NCBI GenBank assembly: GCA_902514885.1
Contig: CABXST010000004.1
Location: 1-48,159 of the forward strand
Direction of reading: 5' to 3'
DNA length: 48,159 nt
DNA from: an uncultured Alphaproteobacteria bacterium
GTDB lineage: Bacteria; Pseudomonadota; Alphaproteobacteria; HIMB59
Within the stretch, counting starts at the first letter, position 1. Each line of letters opens with the position of its first letter. Under the pieces are notes generated by a model. It was not told the origin of the DNA. It worked only from the letters and a program-made list of their open reading frames with translations, and made no database searches. Of the stretch, positions 8,332-21,628 are shown one piece after another. The position numbers and the translations under genes are program-made.

Positions 8332-10404
8332 ATGGATTATTATTACCAAGTCATGCCATTAGGGCAAATTAATGAGGGATTGACTTATAAGCTATCTAAT
8401 TCCATCCAGATTGGTTCTATTGTTGAAATACCCCTTAGAAAAAAAAAATCAACTGGGGTAATTATATCTCAAATAAATATCAAAGATCTAAAATTTAATA
8501 TTAATAAGGTTCTTTCAATAACTAACGTGCACCATTTTGCTATTAGTGCAGAAAATTTAGATTTCTATAAGTATGTGTCAAAACATTGTTTCATTGATTT
8601 AGGTATGATTTTGAAAATGGCAGTGCAGCGCTTTCCTGATACACAATTAAAGAGTTATTATCTTTTTAAAAATAAAATATATGAAACTCAAAAAAGTTTA
8701 ATTAATAAATTGAGTCTTTCTAAAAAAGATTGGCAAAAATTATCAGAAGAAAAAAAAATTTCTCAAACTACTAAAAGTTTTATTTTCGATCAAATGGCAC
8801 AAAATATTTCATTAAACTCTGATCAAGAAAAAATTTTCAAATCATTTGAATTTAATCAAAAAAATAATTTTCAAGTTCATCTAGTGGATGGTGTTACGGG
8901 CTCAGGGAAAACAGAGTTATATTTGAAAGCAGTTGAATCTAATTTAGACAATGGTAATCAGTCTTTAATACTATTGCCAGAAATAGCCTTAACTGAGGAG
9001 TGGTCAAAGAGATTTTTTAAATATTTTGGCTGCCGACCTTTTATATGGCATTCAAAACAATCAATAATTCAAAAAGCTAGAATAATGAGATCTTTGTTAT
9101 CGGGTGAGCCATGCGTTTTAGTTGGCGCTAGGTCATCTGTTCTCCTTCCTTTTAAAAATTTAAAATTAATAATTTGTGATGAAGAGCATGACTCTTCTTA
9201 CAAACAAGAGGATGGACCAAAATATCAAGCAAGAGATATGGCTATATATAAAGCAAAATGTTCAAAAGCATTGTGTCTCTTAATTAGTGCATCCCCCTCA
9301 TTAGAGAGCCTTCATAATTCTAATCAGGATAAATTTAAAATTCATAACTTATCAAATCAATTTCATAAAACTCAATTACCCTTAGTGGAAATTGTTGACA
9401 TGAACCAATCAAAACCTAGTTCAAAGGCTTGGATTTCAAAACAAGTATTCGATGAAACAAATAAGATCTTAAAACAAAAAGGACAAGTATTATTTTTTCT
9501 AAATAGAAGGGGCTATGCTCCATCTAAAATATGTGCAAGTTGTCATACACCAATACAATGCCAAAATTGTGCAGCAAATTTAGTTTACCATAAAAAAATT
9601 GATAGGCTTGTTTGTCATCATTGTTCAAATTTTTTTGAACCTGATCAAATATGCAAGATGTGTTCATCTGAAAAGTTTGTGTCAATTGGAATAGGATTAG
9701 AGAGACTTCAAGAGGAAGTAGCACGTCTTTTTCCCGGAAATTCAAATCAACTAATTTCTAGTGATACTTTGAAATCCAAAAAAAATAAAAAAGATATCAT
9801 AGAAAATATATATAATTTAAAGACTAGTCTTTTAATAGGGTCTCAAATAATTGGTAAGTCTTTTCATTTTCCAAATTTGAAATTAGTAAATATAATCGAT
9901 GCAGACTCAAGCCTATATAGCCCTGATTTTAGGGCTATGGAAAAAACCTATCAACTTTTACAACAAGTTGCAGGAAGGTCTGGTAGAGAGGGGGAAAGGG
10001 GAAAAGTTTTAATACAAACTTATAGCCCGCAGCATTCAATTTACAATTCACTAAAAAACCAGAGTAGAGATCAATTCATAAAATTAGAACTCCAAAGAAG
10101 AGAGGAAAATAACCTCCCTCCCTTTTATAAAATAGCTCAGATTCAATTAATTCATCCTAACGTCTCAGCTTTAAGAGAGGTTTGCCAAGAAATTCTAAAT
10201 ATATCAAAAAATAGTAAACTTGATATTTTAGGCCCTGTTCCCTCATTGATTCCTTACAAAATGAGACATTTTCATGAGAATTTCTATTTCAAGGAGAGGT
10301 CGTATCAGGCTTTAAGAAAAAAAACTGATATATTAATGACAAAAATAACGCCTAAATACAGGCGTTTTTTGAATATTGATATTGATCCACTATCAATTGC
10401 TTGA
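8332..10404 (+). CDS. priA: Primosomal protein N' helicase PriA
   Basis: A 690-residue replication-restart helicase. An N-terminal DNA-binding region is followed by superfamily 2 helicase motifs: Walker A GVTGSGKT at 187-194, Walker B DEEH at 283-286 and the motif ASPSLESL in place of the usual ATPSLES. Eight zinc-ligand cysteines sit at 401, 404, 410, 413, 428, 431, 441 and 444, inserted between helicase motifs as in other PriA proteins. QQVAGRSGREG and a C-terminal domain complete it. It reloads DnaB at stalled forks. A terminator-like hairpin lies inside the last 60 coding bases. Confidence 0.96.
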   Translation: MDYYYQVMPLGQINEGLTYKLSNSIQIGSIVEIPLRKKKSTGVIISQINIKDLKFNINKVLSITNVHHFAISAENLDFYKYVSKHCFIDLGMILKMAVQRFPDTQLKSYYLFKNKIYETQKSLINKLSLSKKDWQKLSEEKKISQTTKSFIFDQMAQNISLNSDQEKIFKSFEFNQKNNFQVHLVDGVTGSGKTELYLKAVESNLDNGNQSLILLPEIALTEEWSKRFFKYFGCRPFIWHSKQSIIQKARIMRSLLSGEPCVLVGARSSVLLPFKNLKLIICDEEHDSSYKQEDGPKYQARDMAIYKAKCSKALCLLISASPSLESLHNSNQDKFKIHNLSNQFHKTQLPLVEIVDMNQSKPSSKAWISKQVFDETNKILKQKGQVLFFLNRRGYAPSKICASCHTPIQCQNCAANLVYHKKIDRLVCHHCSNFFEPDQICKMCSSEKFVSIGIGLERLQEEVARLFPGNSNQLISSDTLKSKKNKKDIIENIYNLKTSLLIGSQIIGKSFHFPNLKLVNIIDADSSLYSPDFRAMEKTYQLLQQVAGRSGREGERGKVLIQTYSPQHSIYNSLKNQSRDQFIKLELQRREENNLPPFYKIAQIQLIHPNVSALREVCQEILNISKNSKLDILGPVPSLIPYKMRHFHENFYFKERSYQALRKKTDILMTKITPKYRRFLNIDIDPLSIA
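10347..10370 (+). terminator. Rho-independent-like hairpin inside priA 3' coding end
   Basis: A 7-base stem AACGCCT (10347-10353) and AGGCGTT (10360-10366) with a 6-base loop is followed by a T run to 10370. This is a standard intrinsic-terminator shape on the plus strand. It lies 32-34 bases before the priA stop codon, so termination here would remove the stop codon from the message. It may separate priA from the strongly expressed atp operon, or be a coding coincidence. Confidence 0.5.
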
Positions 10405-10469
10405 TGCGTCATTTGTATGATGCCCGTAAGGCTAGTGATGTGATAAAAAATCTTGGTTAACAACACAAA

Positions 10470-14864
<4,395 letters not shown>

Positions 14865-14866
14865 AC

Positions 14867-15232
14867 ATGATCAATTTGAAGGTCGTATCTCCTCAAAAAG
14901 TCATTTTTGAAAAAGAAGTTGAAATGGCAGTGTTGCCAGGTGCGGAGGGTGATTTTGCTGCAATGCCCAACCATTCTCCGTTCATCAGCTCCCTTCGACC
15001 AGGCCAAATGGTAATTATGTCTGCAAACAAAGTAGACGAGAGTTTCTTTGTTTCTGGCGGTCTAGTAATGCTGAAAGAAAAAGTTTGTGAAGTCTTAGTT
15101 GATCAAATCGAGTCACTATCTGACGTCAATAGTTCTAACTACCAACAATCCAAAACCTTCCAAGAATTAGAGGGGAATGAAACTGCTCTTGGTACTTTTG
15201 AGCAGGTAGTAAACAACCCTCCTTATAAATAG
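14867..15232 (+). CDS. atpC: F1 ATP synthase subunit epsilon
   Basis: The epsilon subunit that couples the central stalk to the c-ring, 121 residues. The N-terminal beta-sandwich is clear: LKVVSPQKVIFEKEVEMAVLPGAEGDFAAMPNHSPFI, then SGGLVMLKEKVCEVLVDQIES. The C-terminal helical region is shorter than in the 139-residue E. coli protein, so the inhibitory helical arm may be reduced. The last 10 bases overlap the convergent rppH gene. Confidence 0.93.
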   Translation: MINLKVVSPQKVIFEKEVEMAVLPGAEGDFAAMPNHSPFISSLRPGQMVIMSANKVDESFFVSGGLVMLKEKVCEVLVDQIESLSDVNSSNYQQSKTFQELEGNETALGTFEQVVNNPPYK

Positions 15233-15696
15233 TCTTTAAATTCTATTAATAATTTTTTGTATATAGCCTTTTTAAAAGGAACGATATTGGGTACAAGAAA
15301 ATTTTGTCTAACCCACTTGTAGTCGGAGAATTCAGGGTGAGCTGTATGAATGTTTATATCTTTCTCACTTCCTTTGAACTCATATAAAAACCATTTCTGG
15401 CGTTGACCCTTGTATTTACCTTTCCATAAAGTTTTTGATAAATCTTTAGGTAAAGAATAGTAATACCACTCTTTACTTTGAGAGATTAATTTAACTTTAC
15501 TCTTTTTTATTCCAACCTCTTCTTCCATTTCTCTTAAGGCTGCAACTTCAGATTTTTCTTTTGAGTCTATCCCCCCTTGAGGCATTTGCCAAAATTCGGA
15601 GGGATGATCAATTCTTTTGCCAACAAAGATTTCTTTATGATGATTTAAAATCATCATACCAACATTTGGGCGATAATCCTTAGGATTAATTTTCAT
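15223..15696 (-). CDS. rppH: RNA pyrophosphohydrolase (Nudix), RppH
   Basis: A 157-residue Nudix hydrolase. The Nudix box is GGIDSKEKSEVAALREMEEEVGI in form, with all conserved Gly, Glu and Arg residues present. The start YRPNVGMMILNHHKEIFVGKRI and the WQMPQGGID segment are specific to RppH, which removes pyrophosphate from the 5' end of mRNAs and triggers decay. It follows ctpA with a one-base overlap (TAATG), an order common in alphaproteobacteria. The 3' end overlaps atpC on the other strand. Confidence 0.93.
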   Translation of the reverse strand: MKINPKDYRPNVGMMILNHHKEIFVGKRIDHPSEFWQMPQGGIDSKEKSEVAALREMEEEVGIKKSKVKLISQSKEWYYYSLPKDLSKTLWKGKYKGQRQKWFLYEFKGSEKDINIHTAHPEFSDYKWVRQNFLVPNIVPFKKAIYKKLLIEFKDYL

Positions 15697-16922
15697 TAAT
15701 TTAAAACGGCAATTGTTTTCACTGCATCTACGGCACGAGACAGTTGATAATCTTTTTCAAGAATTTCACTTGGTGAGATTTCCTCTTCACTTTCTTCATT
15801 GGTTTCGTTATCTAAAGCTTCACGGTAATCTGACTCTCTAAATGTAAAATTATTATCAATAACATTAAGCTCCGCTCTTGGAACCACAACATCTGGTTCG
15901 ATTCCTATTGCTTGTATAGAGTCTCCACTTGGGGTGTAATATTTGGCTATGGTCAGTCTGATAGCACCACTGTCAATGGGAATTATAGTTTGAACAGACC
16001 CTTTACCAAATGATTTGATACCCATTATAACTGCTCTATCATGATCTTGTAATGCACCTGCAACAATTTCAGACGCCGACGCAGAACCTTCATTAATCAG
16101 TATTATCAAGGGTTTCCCATTAATAAGATCTCCTTTTTTAGCTGAGTAAACTTGAACATCTTTTTTCTCCCTGCCTCTGATTGAAACAATTTCTCCTTGA
16201 TCAAGAAATATATCTGTCACAGAAACAGACTCGTTCAATAGTCCGCCAGGATTATTTCTTAAATCCAAAACATAACCAATCGGAGGGTTATCACTCTCTT
16301 CAAGTTCTTTGATACTTTTTTTTAATCCACTTGTTGTCTGTTCGTTAAATTGAATGATTCTGATATATCCCACATCATTAATAAGACGATGTTTCACAGA
16401 TGCAACTTTAATGATATCTCTTTTAATGCTTACATCGAATGGCTCCTCGCTAGATCTAAAAATCGTCAAAACTATAGTTGTTCCAGGTTCGCCTTTCATA
16501 ATGTCGATTGCCTCTTTTAAAGTCATATCAACAACTGATGTACCATCTAAGTGCGTAATATAATCTCCAGCTAAAATTCCAGCATTGTAGGCGGGTGTGT
16601 CGTCAATTGGGGATACTACTTTTATAAAACCTTTATCAGTTGTAATTTCTATACCCAATCCTCCAAAGGCACCTGAGGTATCCATTTGCATCTCTTTATA
16701 AATCTCTTCACTCATAAAGCTTGAATGCGGGTCTAGGGCCTGAAGCATTCCATTCAAAGCCTTCTCTATTAACTCTTTATCAGTTACTTCTTCAACATAT
16801 TGATTTTTTACTCGGTTATATACCTCGTTAAAAATACTGAGTTGTTTATATGTTTCTTTTGTGTCAGATAAACTGACATTTGTATTAAAAACTAAAATGA
16901 GAATAAGAAGAATTCTTTGCAT
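15696..16922 (-). CDS. ctpA: Carboxyl-terminal processing protease (S41), CtpA
   Basis: A periplasmic serine protease of the S41 family, 408 residues from the chosen start. A signal peptide (MQRILLILILVFNTNVSLSD) is followed by a PDZ domain around GGLGIEITTDKGFIKVVSPI. The catalytic Ser lies in NEGSASASEIVAGALQDHDRA and the Lys in IKSFGKGSVQTI. The ATG at 16922 is preferred to one at 17006 because it puts the signal peptide at the N-terminus and leaves a 10-base gap after rsfS. It probably trims or degrades envelope proteins. The usual alphaproteobacterial neighbours rlmH and an EnvC-like gene are not between it and rsfS. Confidence 0.94.
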   Translation of the reverse strand: MQRILLILILVFNTNVSLSDTKETYKQLSIFNEVYNRVKNQYVEEVTDKELIEKALNGMLQALDPHSSFMSEEIYKEMQMDTSGAFGGLGIEITTDKGFIKVVSPIDDTPAYNAGILAGDYITHLDGTSVVDMTLKEAIDIMKGEPGTTIVLTIFRSSEEPFDVSIKRDIIKVASVKHRLINDVGYIRIIQFNEQTTSGLKKSIKELEESDNPPIGYVLDLRNNPGGLLNESVSVTDIFLDQGEIVSIRGREKKDVQVYSAKKGDLINGKPLIILINEGSASASEIVAGALQDHDRAVIMGIKSFGKGSVQTIIPIDSGAIRLTIAKYYTPSGDSIQAIGIEPDVVVPRAELNVIDNNFTFRESDYREALDNETNEESEEEISPSEILEKDYQLSRAVDAVKTIAVLN

Positions 16923-16932
16923 AAGTGACTTT

Positions 16933-17289
16933 TTAAGAGGCTGTGTTAATGCTATTAAAGTCTTCGGACCATAATTTTTCCAAATCATAGATTTCACGTA
17001 CTTCATTTCTAAAAATATGCACTAAAACGTGCCCCGCATCAATGACCGTCCAGTCGCAAAGGGGTTTTCCTTCAGGTTTGTTGCAATAAAGTTTATGTTT
17101 TTTAAGGTCTCGGTAAACTTTATCTGAAACTGAGTCCACATGCTTGTTTGACCGTCCAGATGCAACAACCATAAATTCTGCAAACTCTGCTTTACCTTTA
17201 AGAGAAATAACTGAGATATTTTCTGCCTTATTGTCTTCAAGACAGTCAACTATCGCTTTTACTGAGATATCTTTATCGTGATTAGGAAT
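16933..17289 (-). CDS. rsfS: Ribosomal silencing factor RsfS, probable non-canonical start
   Basis: The ribosomal silencing factor, which binds L14 and blocks subunit joining. The family core reads VSVKAIVDCLEDNKA-like, then ENISVISLKGKAEFAEFMVVA, SGRSNKHVDSVSDKVYRDL, WTVIDAGHVLVHIFRNEVREIYDLEKLW. The conserved N-terminal helix lies upstream of the first canonical start (ATG 17172). Between the in-frame TAG upstream and that ATG there is no ATG, GTG or TTG; ATT at 17289, overlapping the nadD stop, is the best-fitting start and gives 118 residues. The function call is firm; the start is inferred. Confidence 0.78.
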   Translation of the reverse strand: MPNHDKDISVKAIVDCLEDNKAENISVISLKGKAEFAEFMVVASGRSNKHVDSVSDKVYRDLKKHKLYCNKPEGKPLCDWTVIDAGHVLVHIFRNEVREIYDLEKLWSEDFNSINTAS

Positions 17290-17839
17290 TTCGTAACTCG
17301 CTTGATGATATTTCTACTCCTGAAACGTTAAGGATATGTGAACAGGGAGTAGAATTATTGATAAATGTTTCTAAATTAGGCATAAATAAATGGGGAAATT
17401 GTTTTTGGACTGTTGAATTTTCAATAAATTCATCATATCTCGGTCTATAAATAACGCAAATACTAATATTTTTTAATATCCATTCATATTCTTTCCATTT
17501 ATGAAAATGACCAAGCTGATCAAGTCCCATTATTAAATAAAAAGAGTTAAGGTCACATTTCGTGCTAATCTTTTGAAGTACATCGTACGTGCATTTCATT
17601 TGATAGCGATGTTCAAAATCTGATACTTTGACTAAAGGCTCTTTGATTTGAGAGCGAATATTCGATAATTGAGATTTTATTGGTTTAGAGTTTTGGTTTG
17701 ACTTAAGGGGGTTTTGATAAGTAGGAAGGACTATCAGTTTTTGAAGATTTAAATTTGCAATAGAACTTTTTATTACATGAAGATGGCCTTTGTGAAAGGG
17801 ATTAAAAAATCCACCATACAATCCAATCTTCTTAGACAT
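17282..17839 (-). CDS. nadD: Nicotinate-nucleotide adenylyltransferase NadD
   Basis: Adenylyltransferase of NAD biosynthesis, 185 residues, converting nicotinate mononucleotide and ATP to deamido-NAD. The nucleotide-binding motif GLYGGFFNPFHKGHLHV at the N-terminus contains the (H/T)xGH signature, and the C-terminal ISSSELRNS matches the conserved ISSTxIR motif. The N-terminus overlaps the preceding ORF by 8 bases. The stop codon overlaps the proposed rsfS start, so expression of the two is probably coupled. Confidence 0.94.
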   Translation of the reverse strand: MSKKIGLYGGFFNPFHKGHLHVIKSSIANLNLQKLIVLPTYQNPLKSNQNSKPIKSQLSNIRSQIKEPLVKVSDFEHRYQMKCTYDVLQKISTKCDLNSFYLIMGLDQLGHFHKWKEYEWILKNISICVIYRPRYDEFIENSTVQKQFPHLFMPNLETFINNSTPCSHILNVSGVEISSSELRNS

Positions 17840-18245
17840 TTATTCCCATCAAAATTTTTTTAGAGACACCATTTTCTTCAAGAAATTTGAATAAGATGTC
17901 GATAGACTGTAATTGTAACTTTGAATTAGTATGAAACAAAATTGGCACCCTTTGTTTAAAGAAATAAAATAATGAAATGATAAAGTGAAGATCATTTTCT
18001 TCCTCTAGATAAACGACACCTTTGCTAACTAAACGTTCTTTATTATATTTAAAGAAAAGATTATTAAAGGGTTCACTGGTAAGAGTCACTTTATTGATTT
18101 CATTTAATTCTTCCTCATTAAAAATTTTTAAATTTTCTATTTCATAAATTGACGATTTAATAATATGAGTAACATCCTCTTTTTTTAAAGAGCCAAGATA
18201 ATCAATCTGAGATTTTAATTTTTGTAAATTTTGACGAAATTCCAT
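17832..18245 (-). CDS. Unknown protein between proA and nadD
   Basis: A 137-residue ORF embedded in the operon: it overlaps the proA stop by one base and the nadD start by 8 bases, which argues strongly that it is translated. I do not recognise a named family. By eye it resembles a shortened N-terminal part of the adjacent ProA: a helical N-terminus, a shared LTSE motif (residues 50-53 here, 71-74 in ProA), and a segment RLVSKGVVYLEE that sits where ProA has its cofactor-binding start. The catalytic half of ProA is missing. It could be a degenerate aldehyde-dehydrogenase-like partner protein. Confidence 0.7.
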   Translation of the reverse strand: MEFRQNLQKLKSQIDYLGSLKKEDVTHIIKSSIYEIENLKIFNEEELNEINKVTLTSEPFNNLFFKYNKERLVSKGVVYLEEENDLHFIISLFYFFKQRVPILFHTNSKLQLQSIDILFKFLEENGVSKKILMGINV

Positions 18246-19498
18246 TAAGGCCGGGTGGTGTGATTGCCTGTTACTTGATATTTAAAAGTTGTTAAATGCT
18301 TTGCACCGACAGGTCCCCTGACATGGAGTTTATCAGTGGATATACCAATCTCTGCTCCAAATCCAAATTCACCCCCATCAGCAAATTGAGTTGAGGCATT
18401 ATTCATTAGAATGGCACTTTTACAATTTTGAAAAAAATACTGGATGGACTCTTGATTGTCACTCAAGCAACTCTCTGTATGACCACTAGAGTATTTATTA
18501 ATATGTTCGACAGATTCCTCAATATTATCAACTATTTTAACAGTTATTTTTTTATCTAAATATTCTGTAGACCAATCATCTTCTGTAGCAGCACGGTCAA
18601 TTGAGTACATCTCTTTGAGTCGAGTACATCCTATGATTTCACATCCTTGTGACCTTAAGTTATCTAAGACATGAGAAATATCCTCTGCTGAATTACCAGA
18701 ATGTATGAGTAATGTTTCTGTTGCACCACAAATTTCAGGCCTTCTCAGTTTGGCATTTGCAACTATCTCAGCGGCTTTCTCTTTGTCATAGCCAATATCC
18801 CAAAAAGTATGGCATAGACCTTCTAAATGTTTAATTGTTGGAACACGAGAATTCTGAGAGATTGTTTCGATTAAAGATTTTCCTCCTCGAGGAATGATGA
18901 CATCAATATCTCCCTCGGCTTTTAATAGTTCCTCAACAAAACTACGATCAGTGTTCTGAATGAAACAGACAAGATAAGGATCAAATTGCAAATCTTTTAG
19001 AGCTTCTTGAATACATTCATAAAGTTTTTTATTAGTTTCAATACATTCAGAACCCCCCCTTAGAATAGAAACATTTCCAGATCTAAGACAAAGACATGCA
19101 GCATCTATTGTGACATTAGGTCGAGACTCATAAATAATTCCAATCACACCAATAGCAACAGAGACTTTTGTAAACTGTAATCCATTTGAGGGATTGGTCC
19201 AGTTTTCTAAAGTTTGATTGAGGGGATCTTCCATTTGAGCTATTTTCTCTACATCGCGTGATAGCTGATCTATTTTTTCAGAAGTCAGCACTAGTCTATT
19301 GATCATTGGTGTAGAAATATTATTTGACTTAGCTCTATCGATGTCAATTCGATTAGCCTCTAAAATCCCGTCCTTTTTAGATAAAAGGAACCCACTAATA
19401 TTCATTAAGATTCTACTTCTATCCCCAGCAGAGAGTTTAGACATAGCACTCAAAGCTTTTTTAGAGTGATTTAAAATTTCTTTGAAATAATCACTCAT
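18245..19498 (-). CDS. proA: Gamma-glutamyl phosphate reductase ProA
   Basis: Second enzyme of proline synthesis, 417 residues, reducing gamma-glutamyl phosphate to glutamate semialdehyde with NADPH. It has the aldehyde-dehydrogenase fold with the cofactor region VAIGVIGIIYESRPNVTIDA, LCLRSGNVSILRGGSE, IIPRGGKSLI and the catalytic Cys257 in KLRRPEICGATETLLIH. The C-terminal GAEIGISTDKLHVRGPVG is typical. It overlaps proB by 4 bases. Confidence 0.96.
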   Translation of the reverse strand: MSDYFKEILNHSKKALSAMSKLSAGDRSRILMNISGFLLSKKDGILEANRIDIDRAKSNNISTPMINRLVLTSEKIDQLSRDVEKIAQMEDPLNQTLENWTNPSNGLQFTKVSVAIGVIGIIYESRPNVTIDAACLCLRSGNVSILRGGSECIETNKKLYECIQEALKDLQFDPYLVCFIQNTDRSFVEELLKAEGDIDVIIPRGGKSLIETISQNSRVPTIKHLEGLCHTFWDIGYDKEKAAEIVANAKLRRPEICGATETLLIHSGNSAEDISHVLDNLRSQGCEIIGCTRLKEMYSIDRAATEDDWSTEYLDKKITVKIVDNIEESVEHINKYSSGHTESCLSDNQESIQYFFQNCKSAILMNNASTQFADGGEFGFGAEIGISTDKLHVRGPVGAKHLTTFKYQVTGNHTTRP

Positions 19499-20613
19499 CT
19501 TGAGTTCACCAAGTTATCTTTATGTACAATCTCATCTTCACGAACAAAACCCAGAATTTTGCTAAATTCCTTTGATTTTCTCCCTTTAATCTTATCCATT
19601 TCCTTAAAATCGTAATTAATCATACCTCTGGCCAATTCTTTTCTATTGTAATGGATCGAAACAGTATCGCCACGATAAAACTTTCCATCAATAGACTTCA
19701 CACCGATTGCTAATAGACTTGAATTCTTCTTCAGTGCTTTTGAGGCACCTTCATCAATATGAACAATTGCTTTTTGAATTGGTCTATTCCAAATCCATTG
19801 CTGCCGACTCGTGAGAATATTTTTAGAAGGATGAAACCATGTTGAGGATGTTGGATGAATGTTACCTAGTGGATTATTGACTAGTCCATTTGATATTATC
19901 ATTGTGGATCCAGACTGAATACAAAGCTTAGCAGCATTTACTTTTGCTAACATTCCACCAGAACCAAATTCACTCAAATCTTTATCTATATACTTTTCTA
20001 TTTCTTGATCCACTTCTTCAACAGATGTAATCAACTTAGCATCTGTTGATTTTTTTGGATTGGCTGTATAAAGCCCATTCACATCAGATAATAAAATTAA
20101 TAATTCAGCAGATAGTGCATTCGCAATCATTGCTGAAAGTTTATCATTGTCACCAAATCGAATTTCTTCTGTTGAGGTAGTGTCGTTCTCATTTATAATT
20201 GGAACAACATTTAAATCCATTAAAGAGTAAATTGTATTTCGTATGTTGAGATATTTTCTTCTTTCATTTAAATCTTCAGCTGTAATTAATATCTGTGAAC
20301 TTTGAATATTGAATTTAGCAAAAGCTTTTTGCCATTGCTGTGAGAGTTGTATTTGACCTATAGATGCAGCAGCTTGCTTTTCATGCAAATTAGTTAACTT
20401 TTTTTTGGAGAGAATATTTCTCCCAAGAGCGATAGCACCAGAGGAGACGATGATAATTTTAGATCCTTTTTTTTGGAGTTTCTGAACATCCTCAATTAAG
20501 GAGGTGAGCCATTTTTTTCTGAGCACATGCTTTTCGTTAACTAAAATATTAGAGCCAACTTTGATGACAATAACTTTTGATTTTTTGGCTAATTCTGTGA
20601 ATTTTTTATTCAT
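19495..20613 (-). CDS. proB: Glutamate 5-kinase ProB
   Basis: First enzyme of proline synthesis, 372 residues, phosphorylating glutamate. The kinase domain carries VIKVGSNILV, IIIVSSGAIALGRN, INENDTTSTEEIRFGDND and GSGGMLAKVNAAKL. The C-terminal third (KKNSSLLAIGVKSIDGKFYRGD and on) is a PUA domain, as in E. coli ProB. It overlaps obgE by 8 bases upstream and proA by 4 bases downstream, so all three are likely translated from one message. Confidence 0.95.
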   Translation of the reverse strand: MNKKFTELAKKSKVIVIKVGSNILVNEKHVLRKKWLTSLIEDVQKLQKKGSKIIIVSSGAIALGRNILSKKKLTNLHEKQAAASIGQIQLSQQWQKAFAKFNIQSSQILITAEDLNERRKYLNIRNTIYSLMDLNVVPIINENDTTSTEEIRFGDNDKLSAMIANALSAELLILLSDVNGLYTANPKKSTDAKLITSVEEVDQEIEKYIDKDLSEFGSGGMLAKVNAAKLCIQSGSTMIISNGLVNNPLGNIHPTSSTWFHPSKNILTSRQQWIWNRPIQKAIVHIDEGASKALKKNSSLLAIGVKSIDGKFYRGDTVSIHYNRKELARGMINYDFKEMDKIKGRKSKEFSKILGFVREDEIVHKDNLVNSR

Positions 20614-21595
20614 CTTGTAAGTATTCTAAACATAAATTTGTTAATTGATCGAGTTGATATCCCGTAGCAGCAGAGATTAATTTTACTTCTTGCTTTAAAG
20701 ATGACTCAAATTCCTTTTGAATTTCTGCAACCCTTTGCTTATCAGCAATTTCTATCTTGTTTAGCGCAATAATCTCTTTTTTTTGTTCTATTTTAGCACC
20801 ATAATTTAAAAGCTCTTGACGAATGATTTTATAATTATGAAAAGGTTTATCTTCAGTGATATCTACTACATGAATTAAGATTTTACATCTTTCCACATGA
20901 GATAAAAAATCATGACCAAGACCTTTTCCATCACTTGCATGTTCTATTAGCCCAGGAATATCAGCTAATACAAATTCCAAATCTTCTTTTTGAACCATCC
21001 CGATATGTGGATGAAGAGTGGTAAAAGCGTAATCAGCAACTTTTGATTTTGCATTTGTAACAAAATTTAAAATGGAGGATTTGCCAGCATTTGGCATACC
21101 TACTAAACCCACATCAGCTAATATTTTTAGCTTTAATCGAATAGTAGACTCTTGTCCTTTTTCTCCTTGTTGAAATTTACGAGGGGCTCTATTAGTAGAG
21201 CTTTTAAAATGAGCGTTACCTTTTCCACCCTGCCCACCTCTTAAGAAATGATAAGTTTCATCATCTTTTAAAATTTCATGAATTTTAATACTCATATCTT
21301 CGGTATAAATTTCTGTGCCACAAGGAACATCTAAGATGAGATCTTTTCCACTTGCACCTGTTTTTAATTGACCAGCGCCACCTGTACCATTTTGAGCATT
21401 ATGATGCTGGTTAAAACGATATCGTTGTAAGGTATTAATCCCTTTGTTTCCCCGAAAAATTACATCTCCACCTTTACCACCGTTACCACCATTAGGTCCT
21501 CCATACTCTACAAATTTTTCTCGACGAAAACTTAGAGCCCCATGGCCACCATTTCCTGATTTAATATATATTTTTGCTTTATCAATAAATGCCAT
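20606..21595 (-). CDS. obgE: GTPase Obg/CgtA
   Basis: A ribosome-associated GTPase of 329 residues, involved in 50S maturation and stringent response. The glycine-rich Obg fold is clear (KSGNGGHGALSFRREKFVEY, GPNGGNGGKGGDV), followed by the G domain with GLVGMPNAGKSSILNFV, DIPGLIEHASDGKGLGHDFL and ALNKIEIAD. The C-terminal domain found in some Obg proteins is absent. The rplU-rpmA-obgE order is conserved across bacteria and fits a ribosome-assembly role. Confidence 0.96.
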   Translation of the reverse strand: MAFIDKAKIYIKSGNGGHGALSFRREKFVEYGGPNGGNGGKGGDVIFRGNKGINTLQRYRFNQHHNAQNGTGGAGQLKTGASGKDLILDVPCGTEIYTEDMSIKIHEILKDDETYHFLRGGQGGKGNAHFKSSTNRAPRKFQQGEKGQESTIRLKLKILADVGLVGMPNAGKSSILNFVTNAKSKVADYAFTTLHPHIGMVQKEDLEFVLADIPGLIEHASDGKGLGHDFLSHVERCKILIHVVDITEDKPFHNYKIIRQELLNYGAKIEQKKEIIALNKIEIADKQRVAEIQKEFESSLKQEVKLISAATGYQLDQLTNLCLEYLQDE

Positions 21596-21628
21596 AACAG
21601 TTTAATTTGAAGTTTTTTTTAAGTGGGA

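Noticed and set aside
16923-17006. Longer ctpA start at 17006
   Set aside because: It would bury the signal peptide at residue 29 and overlap rsfS; ATG 16922 gives an N-terminal signal peptide and a 10-base gap.
17022-17249. A 75-codon minus-strand ORF overlapping rsfS
   Set aside because: The RsfS frame carries a conserved family sequence here; this is a shadow.
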